A stretch of 5,664 nucleotides of DNA from M269 sp964625615 (GTDB lineage: Bacteria > Pseudomonadota > Gammaproteobacteria > Enterobacterales > Alteromonadaceae): contig CAZVDU010000217.1 in NCBI GenBank assembly GCA_964625615.1, positions 1 to 5,664 on the forward strand, given 5' to 3'. The translations under genes were made by a program, and so were the position numbers. The notes beneath the pieces are model-generated. The model did not search any database, was not told where the DNA came from, and saw only the letters and a program-made list of their open reading frames with translations. Below, piece after piece: positions 1-4,971 of the stretch. Positions within the stretch are counted from its first letter, which is position 1; every line of letters begins with the position of its first letter.

Positions 1-183
1 CCTTGTGTTGAACGCAAAGGGTGGCTCCCTATTGCGACCACGCGAGGTGATCGATTGTTTATAGGGTTGTTATCCAGTGCTTTTATGCATCTCATTGCGC
101 TAGGGGCATTAGATGAGGTGAATCTGTATTGGGTATTGGTTGCATGTATTACATGGGTTATTGCGCTGATCAGGTTTGGCTAA
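1..183 (+). CDS. DUF2160-family small membrane protein of a glycerol-type ABC transporter operon (3' part only)
   Basis: The first 60 codons of the window read in frame 1 to a TAA at 181-183; the start lies upstream of the window. The visible part begins PCVERKGWLPIATTRGDRLF, followed by two hydrophobic stretches (about visible residues 25-40 and 45-58) and the end LIRFG. The motif VERKGxLPIATTRGDRLFIGLL is what I recall for DUF2160, a family of roughly 90-residue integral membrane proteins. Their genes usually sit between the permease genes and the binding-protein gene of glycerol-type ABC importers (the GlpU position in rhizobia). The next gene is exactly such a binding protein, 22 bases downstream, so the two are almost certainly co-transcribed. 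The family's biochemical role is unknown to me; an accessory role in the transporter complex is inference. Family call fairly sure, function unsure. Confidence 0.8.
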   Translation, partial: PCVERKGWLPIATTRGDRLFIGLLSSAFMHLIALGALDEVNLYWVLVACITWVIALIRFG

Positions 184-193
184 TAAGTATAAA

Positions 194-199
194 AAGAGA
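194..199 (+). promoter_or_regulatory. Ribosome binding site setting the ATG-206 start
   Basis: AAGAGA lies 6 bases before ATG 206. A TTG at 176 in the same frame would add ten lysine-rich residues before the signal peptide and overlap the previous gene, without a comparable site. The site therefore favours ATG 206. Confidence 0.65.
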
Positions 200-205
200 A
201 TACAG

Positions 206-1918
206 ATGATAAAACGACACAAAAGTCTTGTTGCTGCGGGAATTGCTTTAGCCTGCCTTGCCGGAAATGTGATTGCCGATGAGGCTGCTGCCAAAGCTTG
301 GTTAGAAAAAGAATTTAAAACATCCACATTAACTCACGAGCAACAACTGGAAGAGATGCGTTGGTTTATTAAAGCGGCTGAAGCTTTTAAAGGCATGTCT
401 ATCAATGTTGTCTCTGAGACCATTGCTACGCACGAATATGAATCAAACGTACTAGCGAAAGCCTTTACCGAAATCACAGGTATTAAAATCACCCACGACC
501 TGATTCAAGAAGGTGACGTGGTTGAAAAACTGCAAACACAAATGCAATCGGGGCGGAATATTTATGACGCATACATTAATGATTCTGATTTGATAGGTAC
601 GCACTTTCGATACGGTAAAGCAGTGGCGATCTCCGATATGATTGCCGGTGATGCAAAAGACTTAACCCTTCCTACCTTAGATTTGGACGATTTTATTGGT
701 CTTGATTTTACTACTGGTCCGGATGGAAAAGTCTATCAGTTACCTGATCAGCAATTTGCTAATCTCTATTGGTTTCGGGCGGATTGGTTTGAACGTGACG
801 ACTTGAAAGCACAATTTAAAGCGCGTTATGGCTATGATTTAGGTGTCCCGGTCAATTGGTCGGCTTATGAAGACATTGCCGAGTTCTTCAGCAAGCACGT
901 TAAGACTATTGACGGCGAGACTGTCTATGGACATATGGATTATGGTAAAAAGGATCCCTCACTCGGGTGGCGATTTACTGATGCATGGTTTTCTATGGCT
1001 GGCGCAGGCGATGCTGGGATCCCGAATGGCGTGCCTGTTGATGAATGGGGCATTCGGGTAGAAGGTTGTAGCCCGGTGGGTTCCAGTGTATCTCGTGGTG
1101 GCGCAACAAATGGCCCAGCGGCTGTTTACGCTACACAAAAGTATGTTGACTGGTTACGTGATTATGCGCCGCCCGAAGCGCAAGGGATGACGTTCTCCGA
1201 AGCCGGCCCTGTGCCTGCACAAGGCAATATCGCTCAGCAAATATTCTGGTACACGGCTTTTACGGCCAGTATGAATATAGAAGGTTTGCCTGTAGTGAAC
1301 GATGACGGTACACCTAAGTGGCGTATGGCTCCTTCACCTAAAGGCCCCTATTGGCAAGAAGGTATGAAGTTAGGTTATCAGGATGCTGGTGCTTGGACTT
1401 TCTTGAACTCGACACCTGATAAAAGACGTTTGGCGGCATGGCTGTATGCGCAATTTACGGTATCGAAAACCGTATCACTTAAAAAAACACTGGTCGGATT
1501 AACCCCAATTCGAGAATCAGATATAAATTCTCAAGATATGACGGATGTGGCCCCACAGCTAGGAGGCTTGGTCGAATTCTATCGCAGCCCAGCACGCAAA
1601 CAATGGACACCAACAGGCACCAATGTACCCGACTATCCCAAACTGGCACAGCTATGGTGGAAACATATTGCAGAGGTGGCAAGTGGCGAAACAACGGCTC
1701 AGAAAGCCTTAGATAACCTCGCAAAAGATCAAGATCGTGTCTTGCAGCGACTTGAGCGCGCTAAGATTCAGGGGGAATGCGGTCCTAAGTTGAACAGACC
1801 CAAAAGTGCAAAATACTGGCTAAATCAACCCGGTTCGCCGAAAGCGAAATTAGCGAATGAGAAACCCAAAGGGCAGACCATTGCTTATGCTGAATTACTG
1901 AAAAGTTGGCAAAACTAG
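206..1918 (+). CDS. glpV: Periplasmic substrate-binding protein of a glycerol-type (GlpV-like) ABC transporter
   Basis: This 570-residue protein is predicted to capture a small polyol, probably glycerol, in the periplasm and pass it to an ABC permease encoded upstream of the window. Residues 1-24 form a Sec signal peptide (basic MIKRHK, hydrophobic core, cleavage after NVIA). Cys17 is not in a lipobox, so it should be soluble rather than a lipoprotein. The mature part has the extracellular solute-binding protein family 1 layout: SINVVSETIATHEYE (66-80) opens the first lobe, and a long C-terminal lobe contains AGAWTFLNST (394-403) and LTPIRESDI (432-440). The length of about 570 residues, well above the 400-450 of common sugar-binding proteins, matches rhizobial GlpV-type proteins. 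Two mature cysteines, Cys288 and Cys525, could form a disulfide. The DUF2160 gene just upstream supports the assignment. Substrate is inferred from family and context; another polyol or sugar is possible. Confidence 0.82.
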   Translation: MIKRHKSLVAAGIALACLAGNVIADEAAAKAWLEKEFKTSTLTHEQQLEEMRWFIKAAEAFKGMSINVVSETIATHEYESNVLAKAFTEITGIKITHDLIQEGDVVEKLQTQMQSGRNIYDAYINDSDLIGTHFRYGKAVAISDMIAGDAKDLTLPTLDLDDFIGLDFTTGPDGKVYQLPDQQFANLYWFRADWFERDDLKAQFKARYGYDLGVPVNWSAYEDIAEFFSKHVKTIDGETVYGHMDYGKKDPSLGWRFTDAWFSMAGAGDAGIPNGVPVDEWGIRVEGCSPVGSSVSRGGATNGPAAVYATQKYVDWLRDYAPPEAQGMTFSEAGPVPAQGNIAQQIFWYTAFTASMNIEGLPVVNDDGTPKWRMAPSPKGPYWQEGMKLGYQDAGAWTFLNSTPDKRRLAAWLYAQFTVSKTVSLKKTLVGLTPIRESDINSQDMTDVAPQLGGLVEFYRSPARKQWTPTGTNVPDYPKLAQLWWKHIAEVASGETTAQKALDNLAKDQDRVLQRLERAKIQGECGPKLNRPKSAKYWLNQPGSPKAKLANEKPKGQTIAYAELLKSWQN

Positions 1919-1926
1919 GTTTGCCA
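1907..1926 (+). other. Hairpin across the stop codon of the binding-protein gene
   Basis: TGGCAAA (1907-1913) and TTTGCCA (1920-1926) pair as a 7-bp stem with a 6-base loop, ACTAGG, that contains the TAG stop. No T-run follows, so it is unlikely to be a simple intrinsic terminator. An RNA-stabilising or attenuating element at the operon end is possible but unproven. Confidence 0.35.
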
Positions 1927-1961
1927 CTGATATTTACCACACAATAACAAGAGAAACAGGT

Positions 1962-2381
1962 ATGAATAATCACTTAATCTTATGGCCACTGTTAATCCAA
2001 GTATTGCTGACGTTGGCTATTTTTATTGTTTTAGCGAAACGTAAAAAACAGTCTATTGCCGATGGCACTGCTGACAGGGAAAAAGCCGCGCTGGATAACA
2101 AAGCTTGGCCTGTTGATGTCGTGAAGGCTTCTAACAACATCGAAAACCAATTTCAAACGCCTGTACTTTTTTATGCGCTGTGTTTGGCGTTTGTAGCTAA
2201 TCAAGGTGTAACTGCTATCACCTTAAGCTTGGCCTGGGTCTATGCCGTTAGTCGTATTGCTCATGCTGTCGTTCATGTTGGCTCTAATAATGTGCCTAAG
2301 CGCCTACGTTATTTTATGATTGGCGTTGTGAGTTTGATTGCTATGGCGGTTATGCTGGGTGTTCAACTGGTAACTTTCTAA
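1962..2381 (+). CDS. MAPEG-family integral membrane protein
   Basis: This is a 139-residue protein with four predicted membrane helices at about residues 5-25, 66-82, 84-104 and 117-137, the size and layout of bacterial MAPEG proteins (membrane-associated proteins in eicosanoid and glutathione metabolism). Between helices 1 and 2 lies a polar loop with ASNNIENQFQTPVLFYAL (56-73), matching the family's conserved N-x-x-E-x-Q region before helix 2. RIAHAVVHVGSNNVPKRLRYF (98-118) corresponds to the conserved R-x-x-H-x-x-x-H-x-x-x-N...R segment. Characterised relatives bind glutathione and act on lipid or electrophilic substrates in the membrane; many bacterial members are uncharacterised, and the substrate here cannot be told. 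The start is well placed: AAGAGA at 1949-1954 sits 7 bases before the ATG. It begins 43 bases after the binding-protein gene with no clear promoter or terminator between, so read-through is possible. Confidence 0.8.
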   Translation: MNNHLILWPLLIQVLLTLAIFIVLAKRKKQSIADGTADREKAALDNKAWPVDVVKASNNIENQFQTPVLFYALCLAFVANQGVTAITLSLAWVYAVSRIAHAVVHVGSNNVPKRLRYFMIGVVSLIAMAVMLGVQLVTF

Positions 2382-2401
2382 TTTCCTGTTTTATTGAACT
2401 T

Positions 2402-2770
2402 ATGGATAGAATGCGAGAAATGAAAAAAATACAGCGCCCTGTGAATGTGCATAAATCCTATCATGCACATGTGTACTTTGACGAAGCGACTTTGGTTTTT
2501 GCCATTCGTTTATGTCATGACGCGGGTGAGAAGTTTAGTTTACCTGTAGGACGAGTGCATGAACGTAATGTTGGGCCACACCCGATGTGGAGTTGCCAAA
2601 TCAGTTTTGGTAAACAACACTTTGATGAGTTGATCCCTTGGTTGGATAAAAATCGTCAAGGGCTGACAGTTTTTGTGCATGGGATTACTGGCGATGATCT
2701 TAAGGATCATACTGATTATGCTTATTGGCTGGGTGATAGTGTGGAATTAAAACTGACTATTTTTAGTTGA
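2402..2770 (+). CDS. DOPA 4,5-dioxygenase-family protein
   Basis: This is a small soluble protein of 122 residues from ATG 2402. It shows the hallmarks of the DOPA 4,5-dioxygenase family (PF08883): SYHAHVYFD (19-27), VGPHPMWSCQISF (57-69) and a C-terminal block LTVFVHGITGD...DHTDYAYWLG (88-111). Histidines 21, 23, 60, 93 and 103 are candidates for metal binding or catalysis. Fungal and plant-related members open the ring of DOPA-type catechols; bacterial members are mostly untested, so the substrate is unknown. It begins 20 bases after the MAPEG gene and is probably in the same transcript. The start is uncertain: in-frame ATGs lie at 2402, 2411 and 2420, none with a strong ribosome binding site, and the conserved region begins only around residue 19, so ATG 2420 (116 residues) is equally compatible. 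The family's usual length is about 105-120 residues, so the gene looks intact. Confidence 0.82.
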   Translation: MDRMREMKKIQRPVNVHKSYHAHVYFDEATLVFAIRLCHDAGEKFSLPVGRVHERNVGPHPMWSCQISFGKQHFDELIPWLDKNRQGLTVFVHGITGDDLKDHTDYAYWLGDSVELKLTIFS

Positions 2771-2792
2771 TCTTTATACGTTGTGTTAATGG

Positions 2793-2810
2793 TCATTGGA
2801 AGATCATTGG
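2793..2810 (+). repeat. Short direct repeat, TCATTGG twice
   Basis: TCATTGG occurs at 2793-2799 and 2804-2810, an 11-base period close to one DNA turn, in the gap after the dioxygenase-family gene and upstream of the TATAAT box. Such spacing fits tandem binding of a regulator on one face of DNA, but seven-base repeats can arise by chance. Confidence 0.25.
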
Positions 2811-2844
2811 TGAGGCCATTCTCAGGTGACAGATACTACTTTTC

Positions 2845-2850
2845 TATAAT
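2845..2850 (+). promoter_or_regulatory. Candidate -10 box for the YqaE-family gene
   Basis: A perfect TATAAT lies 88 bases upstream of the YqaE-family ATG, in the 167-base gap after the dioxygenase-family gene. No good TTGACA-like -35 box sits 16-18 bases before it; the closest element, GTGACA at 2826-2831, is only 13 bases away. If real, the promoter may need an activator. The transcript would then carry a leader of roughly 80 bases that includes the 2885-2902 palindrome. Confidence 0.35.
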
Positions 2851-2884
2851 TGCTAATAAGTTTACTTTTAGTAATAGTGAGTCT

Positions 2885-2902
2885 TATCAGCCATGGCTGA
2901 TA
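2885..2902. promoter_or_regulatory. Perfect 18-bp palindrome upstream of the YqaE-family gene
   Basis: TATCAGCCATGGCTGATA equals its own reverse complement over all 18 bases. It lies 36-53 bases before the YqaE-family start and about 35 bases downstream of the candidate -10 box. That is a good place for a repressor operator of dimeric type, or for a leader-RNA hairpin. It also holds an ATG (2893) opening a ten-codon reading frame, MADINNQLEQ, that stops at 2925. No known operator consensus is recognised. Confidence 0.5.
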
Positions 2903-2925
2903 TTAATAACCAATTAGAACAATAA

Positions 2926-2930
2926 TAGGA
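2926..2930 (+). promoter_or_regulatory. Ribosome binding site of the YqaE-family gene
   Basis: TAGGA sits 7 bases before ATG 2938, good spacing for translation start, and supports this very short gene as real. Confidence 0.6.
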
Positions 2931-2937
2931 TACTGCG

Positions 2938-3096
2938 ATGAACAAAGTTATACATATTATTTTGGCAATACTCTTACCACCAGTTGCTGTTTTCTTAAAA
3001 AGCGGCGTAGGCAAAGATCTGTTTATCAACATTGTACTTTGCATCTTCTTTTTTATTCCTGGTGTGCTTCATGCTTTATGGTTGATTACGAGGTAG
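2938..3096 (+). CDS. yqaE: YqaE/Pmp3 (UPF0057) family small membrane protein
   Basis: A 52-residue protein with two hydrophobic helices: residues 4-20 (containing LLPPVAVFLKSG, 12-23) and residues 29-50 (INIVLCIFFFIPGVLHALWLI). The L-PP-x-AVFLK-x-G, N-I-x-L and I-PG-x-x-HA-x-W/Y elements are the core signature of the UPF0057/Pmp3 family, and the full length is typical (about 50-60 residues). Yeast Pmp3 and plant RCI2 relatives are small plasma-membrane proteins tied to membrane potential and to salt and cold tolerance. Bacterial YqaE is often stress-induced, but its mechanism is unknown to me. The gene has its own ribosome binding site, an upstream candidate promoter and palindrome, and a strong downstream hairpin, so it probably forms a separate one-gene unit. 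The codons TTA, ATA and ATT are common, as in the neighbours. Confidence 0.9.
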   Translation: MNKVIHIILAILLPPVAVFLKSGVGKDLFINIVLCIFFFIPGVLHALWLITR

Positions 3097-3104
3097 CACT
3101 GCTA

Positions 3105-3136
3105 ACTCATGCAGCGCATGACTGCGCTGCATGAGT
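3105..3136. terminator. Strong hairpin after the YqaE-family gene, possible terminator
   Basis: ACTCATGCAGCGCA (3105-3118) and TGCGCTGCATGAGT (3123-3136) form a perfect 14-bp stem closed by a four-base loop, TGAC. It starts 9 bases after the YqaE-family stop. This is the strongest inverted repeat in the window. The following bases are AGAGTATTG, with no T-run, and the other strand also lacks one. It may end transcription weakly, protect the mRNA 3' end from exonucleases, or be a REP-like or protein-binding palindrome. Confidence 0.5.
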
Positions 3137-3142
3137 AGAGTA

Positions 3143-3148
3143 TTGACA
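3143..3148 (+). promoter_or_regulatory. Candidate -35 box for the polysaccharide lyase-like gene
   Basis: A consensus TTGACA lies just after the hairpin and 74 bases before the GTG start at 3223. No good -10 hexamer lies 16-18 bases downstream; TATGTC at 3163-3168 has only a 14-base spacer. It marks a possible promoter region for the 3223-5664 gene group, but the match is incomplete. Confidence 0.25.
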
Positions 3149-3210
3149 TTGAAGCCTGAGGCTATGTCTTTTGTTGATAAACAGGTGATGGCTGGTTAAA
3201 TGATGAGTGT

Positions 3211-3214
3211 GGAG
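3211..3214 (+). promoter_or_regulatory. Ribosome binding site supporting a GTG start
   Basis: GGAG lies 8 bases before GTG 3223. An in-frame TAG at 3217-3219 rules out any earlier start, and the GTG gives a complete signal peptide. Confidence 0.6.
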
Positions 3215-3222
3215 CGTAGTGC

Positions 3223-3918
3223 GTGTTTAGAGTCTTGCTATTTGCTTTGATGATGTTGCCTTTGGAGAGCGTTTCTTCTGCAGAACCAGATACTATAGAG
3301 AACAAGCATATAGGTTGGCATAGTGACTTTGAAACCAAGCACCTTAACGATTGGTCGTATTTGCTTAACCCACAAGGTATTCAAGTGCTTCCTCACCCTA
3401 CTTTGCTAAATCAACATGCTGCGAAAGTGACCATCGTTGGTGAACAGGACTACTTATGGCAAGGTAATGTTGATTTAAACAGAGTCGAGTTACAGCATAA
3501 GCCCAACCAAACAATAGAAGGTGATATTCATAAACTTACCTTTATGCTACCCAAACTGTTTACCGAAGACACACATCAGATTCTTTATTGGGAGTCTGAT
3601 AAAACCTATCGCCAGAGCTTTAGATTGCAGGTCAATGGCAATCGGTTGAGTTTATATTCAGCACTATTGGAACAAGAAGTCTGGCATTATATCAAGCTGG
3701 AACCTGAGCGATGGTATAAAGTCAGCTTGTTAATTTCTTGGTCCACGGATCAAGGTACTGTCTCTGTCGACATTGATGGTGTTGGTGGGGCGTACGATAT
3801 GCCTACCCTTGTTTCTGAAGATGAAAACATGTTTGTGCAAATGGGTATATTACGCCGACAAAGTGATATTGAAGAAGTCATTTGGATAGATAACGTCACT
3901 GTTGAGTCATCGCACTAG
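3223..3918 (+). CDS. Secreted polysaccharide lyase-like protein (heparin lyase I / PL20-type fold)
   Basis: This 231-residue protein has a signal peptide (residues 1-20, cleavage after SVSSA) and should act in the periplasm or outside the cell. The mature part reads like a concanavalin-type beta-sandwich: SDFETKHLNDW (34-44) as the opening strand, NRVELQH (86-92), EGDIHKLTFMLP (99-110), SFRLQVNGNRLSLYS (132-146), LEPERWYKVSLLISWS (159-174), GTVSVDIDG (178-186) and QMGILRR...VIWIDNVTV (206-227). This order (R-x-E-L, E-G-D, then RWY...W and a closing G-I-x-R...D-x-V strand) resembles the heparin lyase I/PL20 family (PF14099), whose members cut uronic-acid-containing polysaccharides. I cannot identify catalytic residues with certainty, so the enzyme may be inactive or a binding module. 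It starts with GTG. The desaturase gene follows after 46 bases. Fold likely, substrate unknown. Confidence 0.6.
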   Translation: MFRVLLFALMMLPLESVSSAEPDTIENKHIGWHSDFETKHLNDWSYLLNPQGIQVLPHPTLLNQHAAKVTIVGEQDYLWQGNVDLNRVELQHKPNQTIEGDIHKLTFMLPKLFTEDTHQILYWESDKTYRQSFRLQVNGNRLSLYSALLEQEVWHYIKLEPERWYKVSLLISWSTDQGTVSVDIDGVGGAYDMPTLVSEDENMFVQMGILRRQSDIEEVIWIDNVTVESSH

Positions 3919-3946
3919 TAACTGGTAATCTAGGTGGTGACATATT

Positions 3947-3953
3947 AAGAGAG
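3947..3953 (+). promoter_or_regulatory. Ribosome binding site for a TTG start
   Basis: AAGAGAG lies 11 bases before TTG 3965, slightly long spacing. The desaturase frame has no ATG or GTG between the upstream TGA (3938-3940) and the first membrane helix, so TTG 3965 is the best start. ATT 3944 is the only other upstream option and would overlap this site. Confidence 0.5.
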
Positions 3954-3964
3954 CGCGCAGAGCT

Positions 3965-4945
3965 TTGGTAGACAGTGCAATAAAATTAAACCCTAAAGAT
4001 ATTCGTGAGTTTGCAGAGAAATCTGACCTTAAAGGTGCATGGCTACTCGGGTTTAATTGGTTCCTGATAGCCTGTGCTTTTGCATTGCCTAGTTTGTGGC
4101 TGAACCCAATCACTATCATTGTAAGTATGATTATTCTTGCAAACCGTCAACTCGGTTTAGCCATATTAATGCATGAATGTTCTCATTATTCACTGTTTAA
4201 AACGCATAAGCTGAACCAAGTGCTTGGCAAAATTTTCTGCGGCGCTCCAGTTTTGGCGAACTTAGATGGTTATCGTACATATCACTTAAAACACCACAAA
4301 GACGCCGGTACAACGGATGATCCGGATTATCCAAACTATAAAAACTACCCTGTAACCAAACAGAGCTTAGTGCGTAAAGTCTTAAGAGATTTTACGGGCT
4401 TAACGGGCATAAAAACTCTTTATGCTTTGCTGCTTATGAATGCAGGTTTGTTGTCGTACGATATGTCTTATCAGTCCAATGCGACTGATAAGAAGCTGCA
4501 TGTTTTACAAATTATGACTAACCTAGCTAAGAGTCTTGCCTTGCCATTGATTGTGCATTTGAGCTTGTTTGCAGTATTAGCTTCGTTGGGGAATGCTTGG
4601 CTCTATTTGTTGTGGTGGGTGAGCTATTTCACGATTTATATGTTTATTATCCGTATTAGGAACGCCGCTGAACATGGCAACGTACCTGACTTATTGGATA
4701 AAAACCCGTTGAAGCATGCACGAACAACTTATGCCAGTTGGTGGGAACGCCTTATCTTTGCCCCTAACTATGTTAATTATCACCTAGAACACCACTTACG
4801 GCCCAATATTCCCTGTTATAACTTGAAGGCTTTCCATCATTATTTATGTGCAAAAGGGCATATGGAAGATGTTAAGGTAGCTCAGGGGTATATGGATGTT
4901 ATACGGCAGTTAACTATCCAGGCGGACTCTCTTTCTTCAACATGA
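3965..4945 (+). CDS. Membrane fatty acid desaturase (rhizobitoxine-type desaturase-like)
   Basis: This 326-residue integral membrane enzyme should use two irons and O2 to introduce a double bond into an acyl chain at the cytoplasmic membrane face. All histidine boxes are present: HECSH (70-74), YHLKHH (106-111, with His107, 110 and 111) and YHLEHH (272-277); the extra RNAAEHG (232-238) supplies His237. Hydrophobic helices lie at about 28-46, 48-68, 190-206 and 211-230, the usual desaturase layout. DLKGAWLLGFNW before helix 1, RQLGLAILMHECSH and DDPDYP after box 2 resemble the RtxC/rhizobitoxine-type desaturase subgroup, but position and substrate specificity cannot be read from sequence; a phospholipid acyl chain, or a non-lipid substrate as in RtxC, is possible. 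The start is TTG. Length is normal and no key residue is missing. A 10-bp-stem inverted repeat lies inside the gene at 4467-4492. The esterase gene follows after 26 bases. Confidence 0.9.
   Translation: MVDSAIKLNPKDIREFAEKSDLKGAWLLGFNWFLIACAFALPSLWLNPITIIVSMIILANRQLGLAILMHECSHYSLFKTHKLNQVLGKIFCGAPVLANLDGYRTYHLKHHKDAGTTDDPDYPNYKNYPVTKQSLVRKVLRDFTGLTGIKTLYALLLMNAGLLSYDMSYQSNATDKKLHVLQIMTNLAKSLALPLIVHLSLFAVLASLGNAWLYLLWWVSYFTIYMFIIRIRNAAEHGNVPDLLDKNPLKHARTTYASWWERLIFAPNYVNYHLEHHLRPNIPCYNLKAFHHYLCAKGHMEDVKVAQGYMDVIRQLTIQADSLSST
4467..4492. repeat. 10-bp inverted repeat inside the desaturase gene
   Basis: CTTATCAGTC (4467-4476) and GACTGATAAG (4483-4492) are perfect reverse complements around a 6-base loop. 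They fall in codons for the weakly conserved loop between the second and third histidine boxes (about residues 168-176). Ten bases, GTCTTATCAG (4465-4474), are identical to 2881-2890 at the upstream palindrome. It may be an RNA hairpin or a protein site, or chance. Confidence 0.45.
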
Positions 4946-4971
4946 ATAACAATAACTAAGAACATAAAACT

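Noticed and set aside
176..205. TTG start at 176 for the binding-protein gene, adding ten residues
   Set aside because: It would overlap the previous gene and put a long lysine-rich extension before a normal signal peptide. ATG 206 has a well-spaced AAGAGA site.
109..327. Open frame of 72 codons on the - strand
   Set aside because: It spans the ends of two convincing + strand genes and has no motif or start signal of its own.
734..752. Small inverted repeat ATCAG/CTGAT resembling the arms of the 2885-2902 palindrome
   Set aside because: Only a 5-bp stem inside a conserved coding region (VYQLPDQQF); expected by chance.
843..1061. Open frame of 72 codons on the + strand inside the binding-protein gene
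   Set aside because: It lies wholly within a convincing gene in another frame, has no family resemblance and no ribosome binding site of note.
1479..1973. Two open frames on the - strand (1479-1724 and 1785-1973)
   Set aside because: Both are antisense shadows of the binding-protein gene, with unlikely compositions and no recognisable motif.
2768..2806. TGATCTT/AAGATCA inverted repeat after the dioxygenase-family gene, considered as a terminator
   Set aside because: The 7-bp arms are 25 bases apart, AT-rich, and no T-run follows.
2862..2874. TTACT/AGTAA hairpin near the candidate -10 box
   Set aside because: The stem is only 5 A/T-rich base pairs with a 3-base loop; too weak to be meaningful.
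3907..4119. Open frame of 70 codons on the - strand
   Set aside because: It is antisense to the start of the desaturase gene and has no family features.
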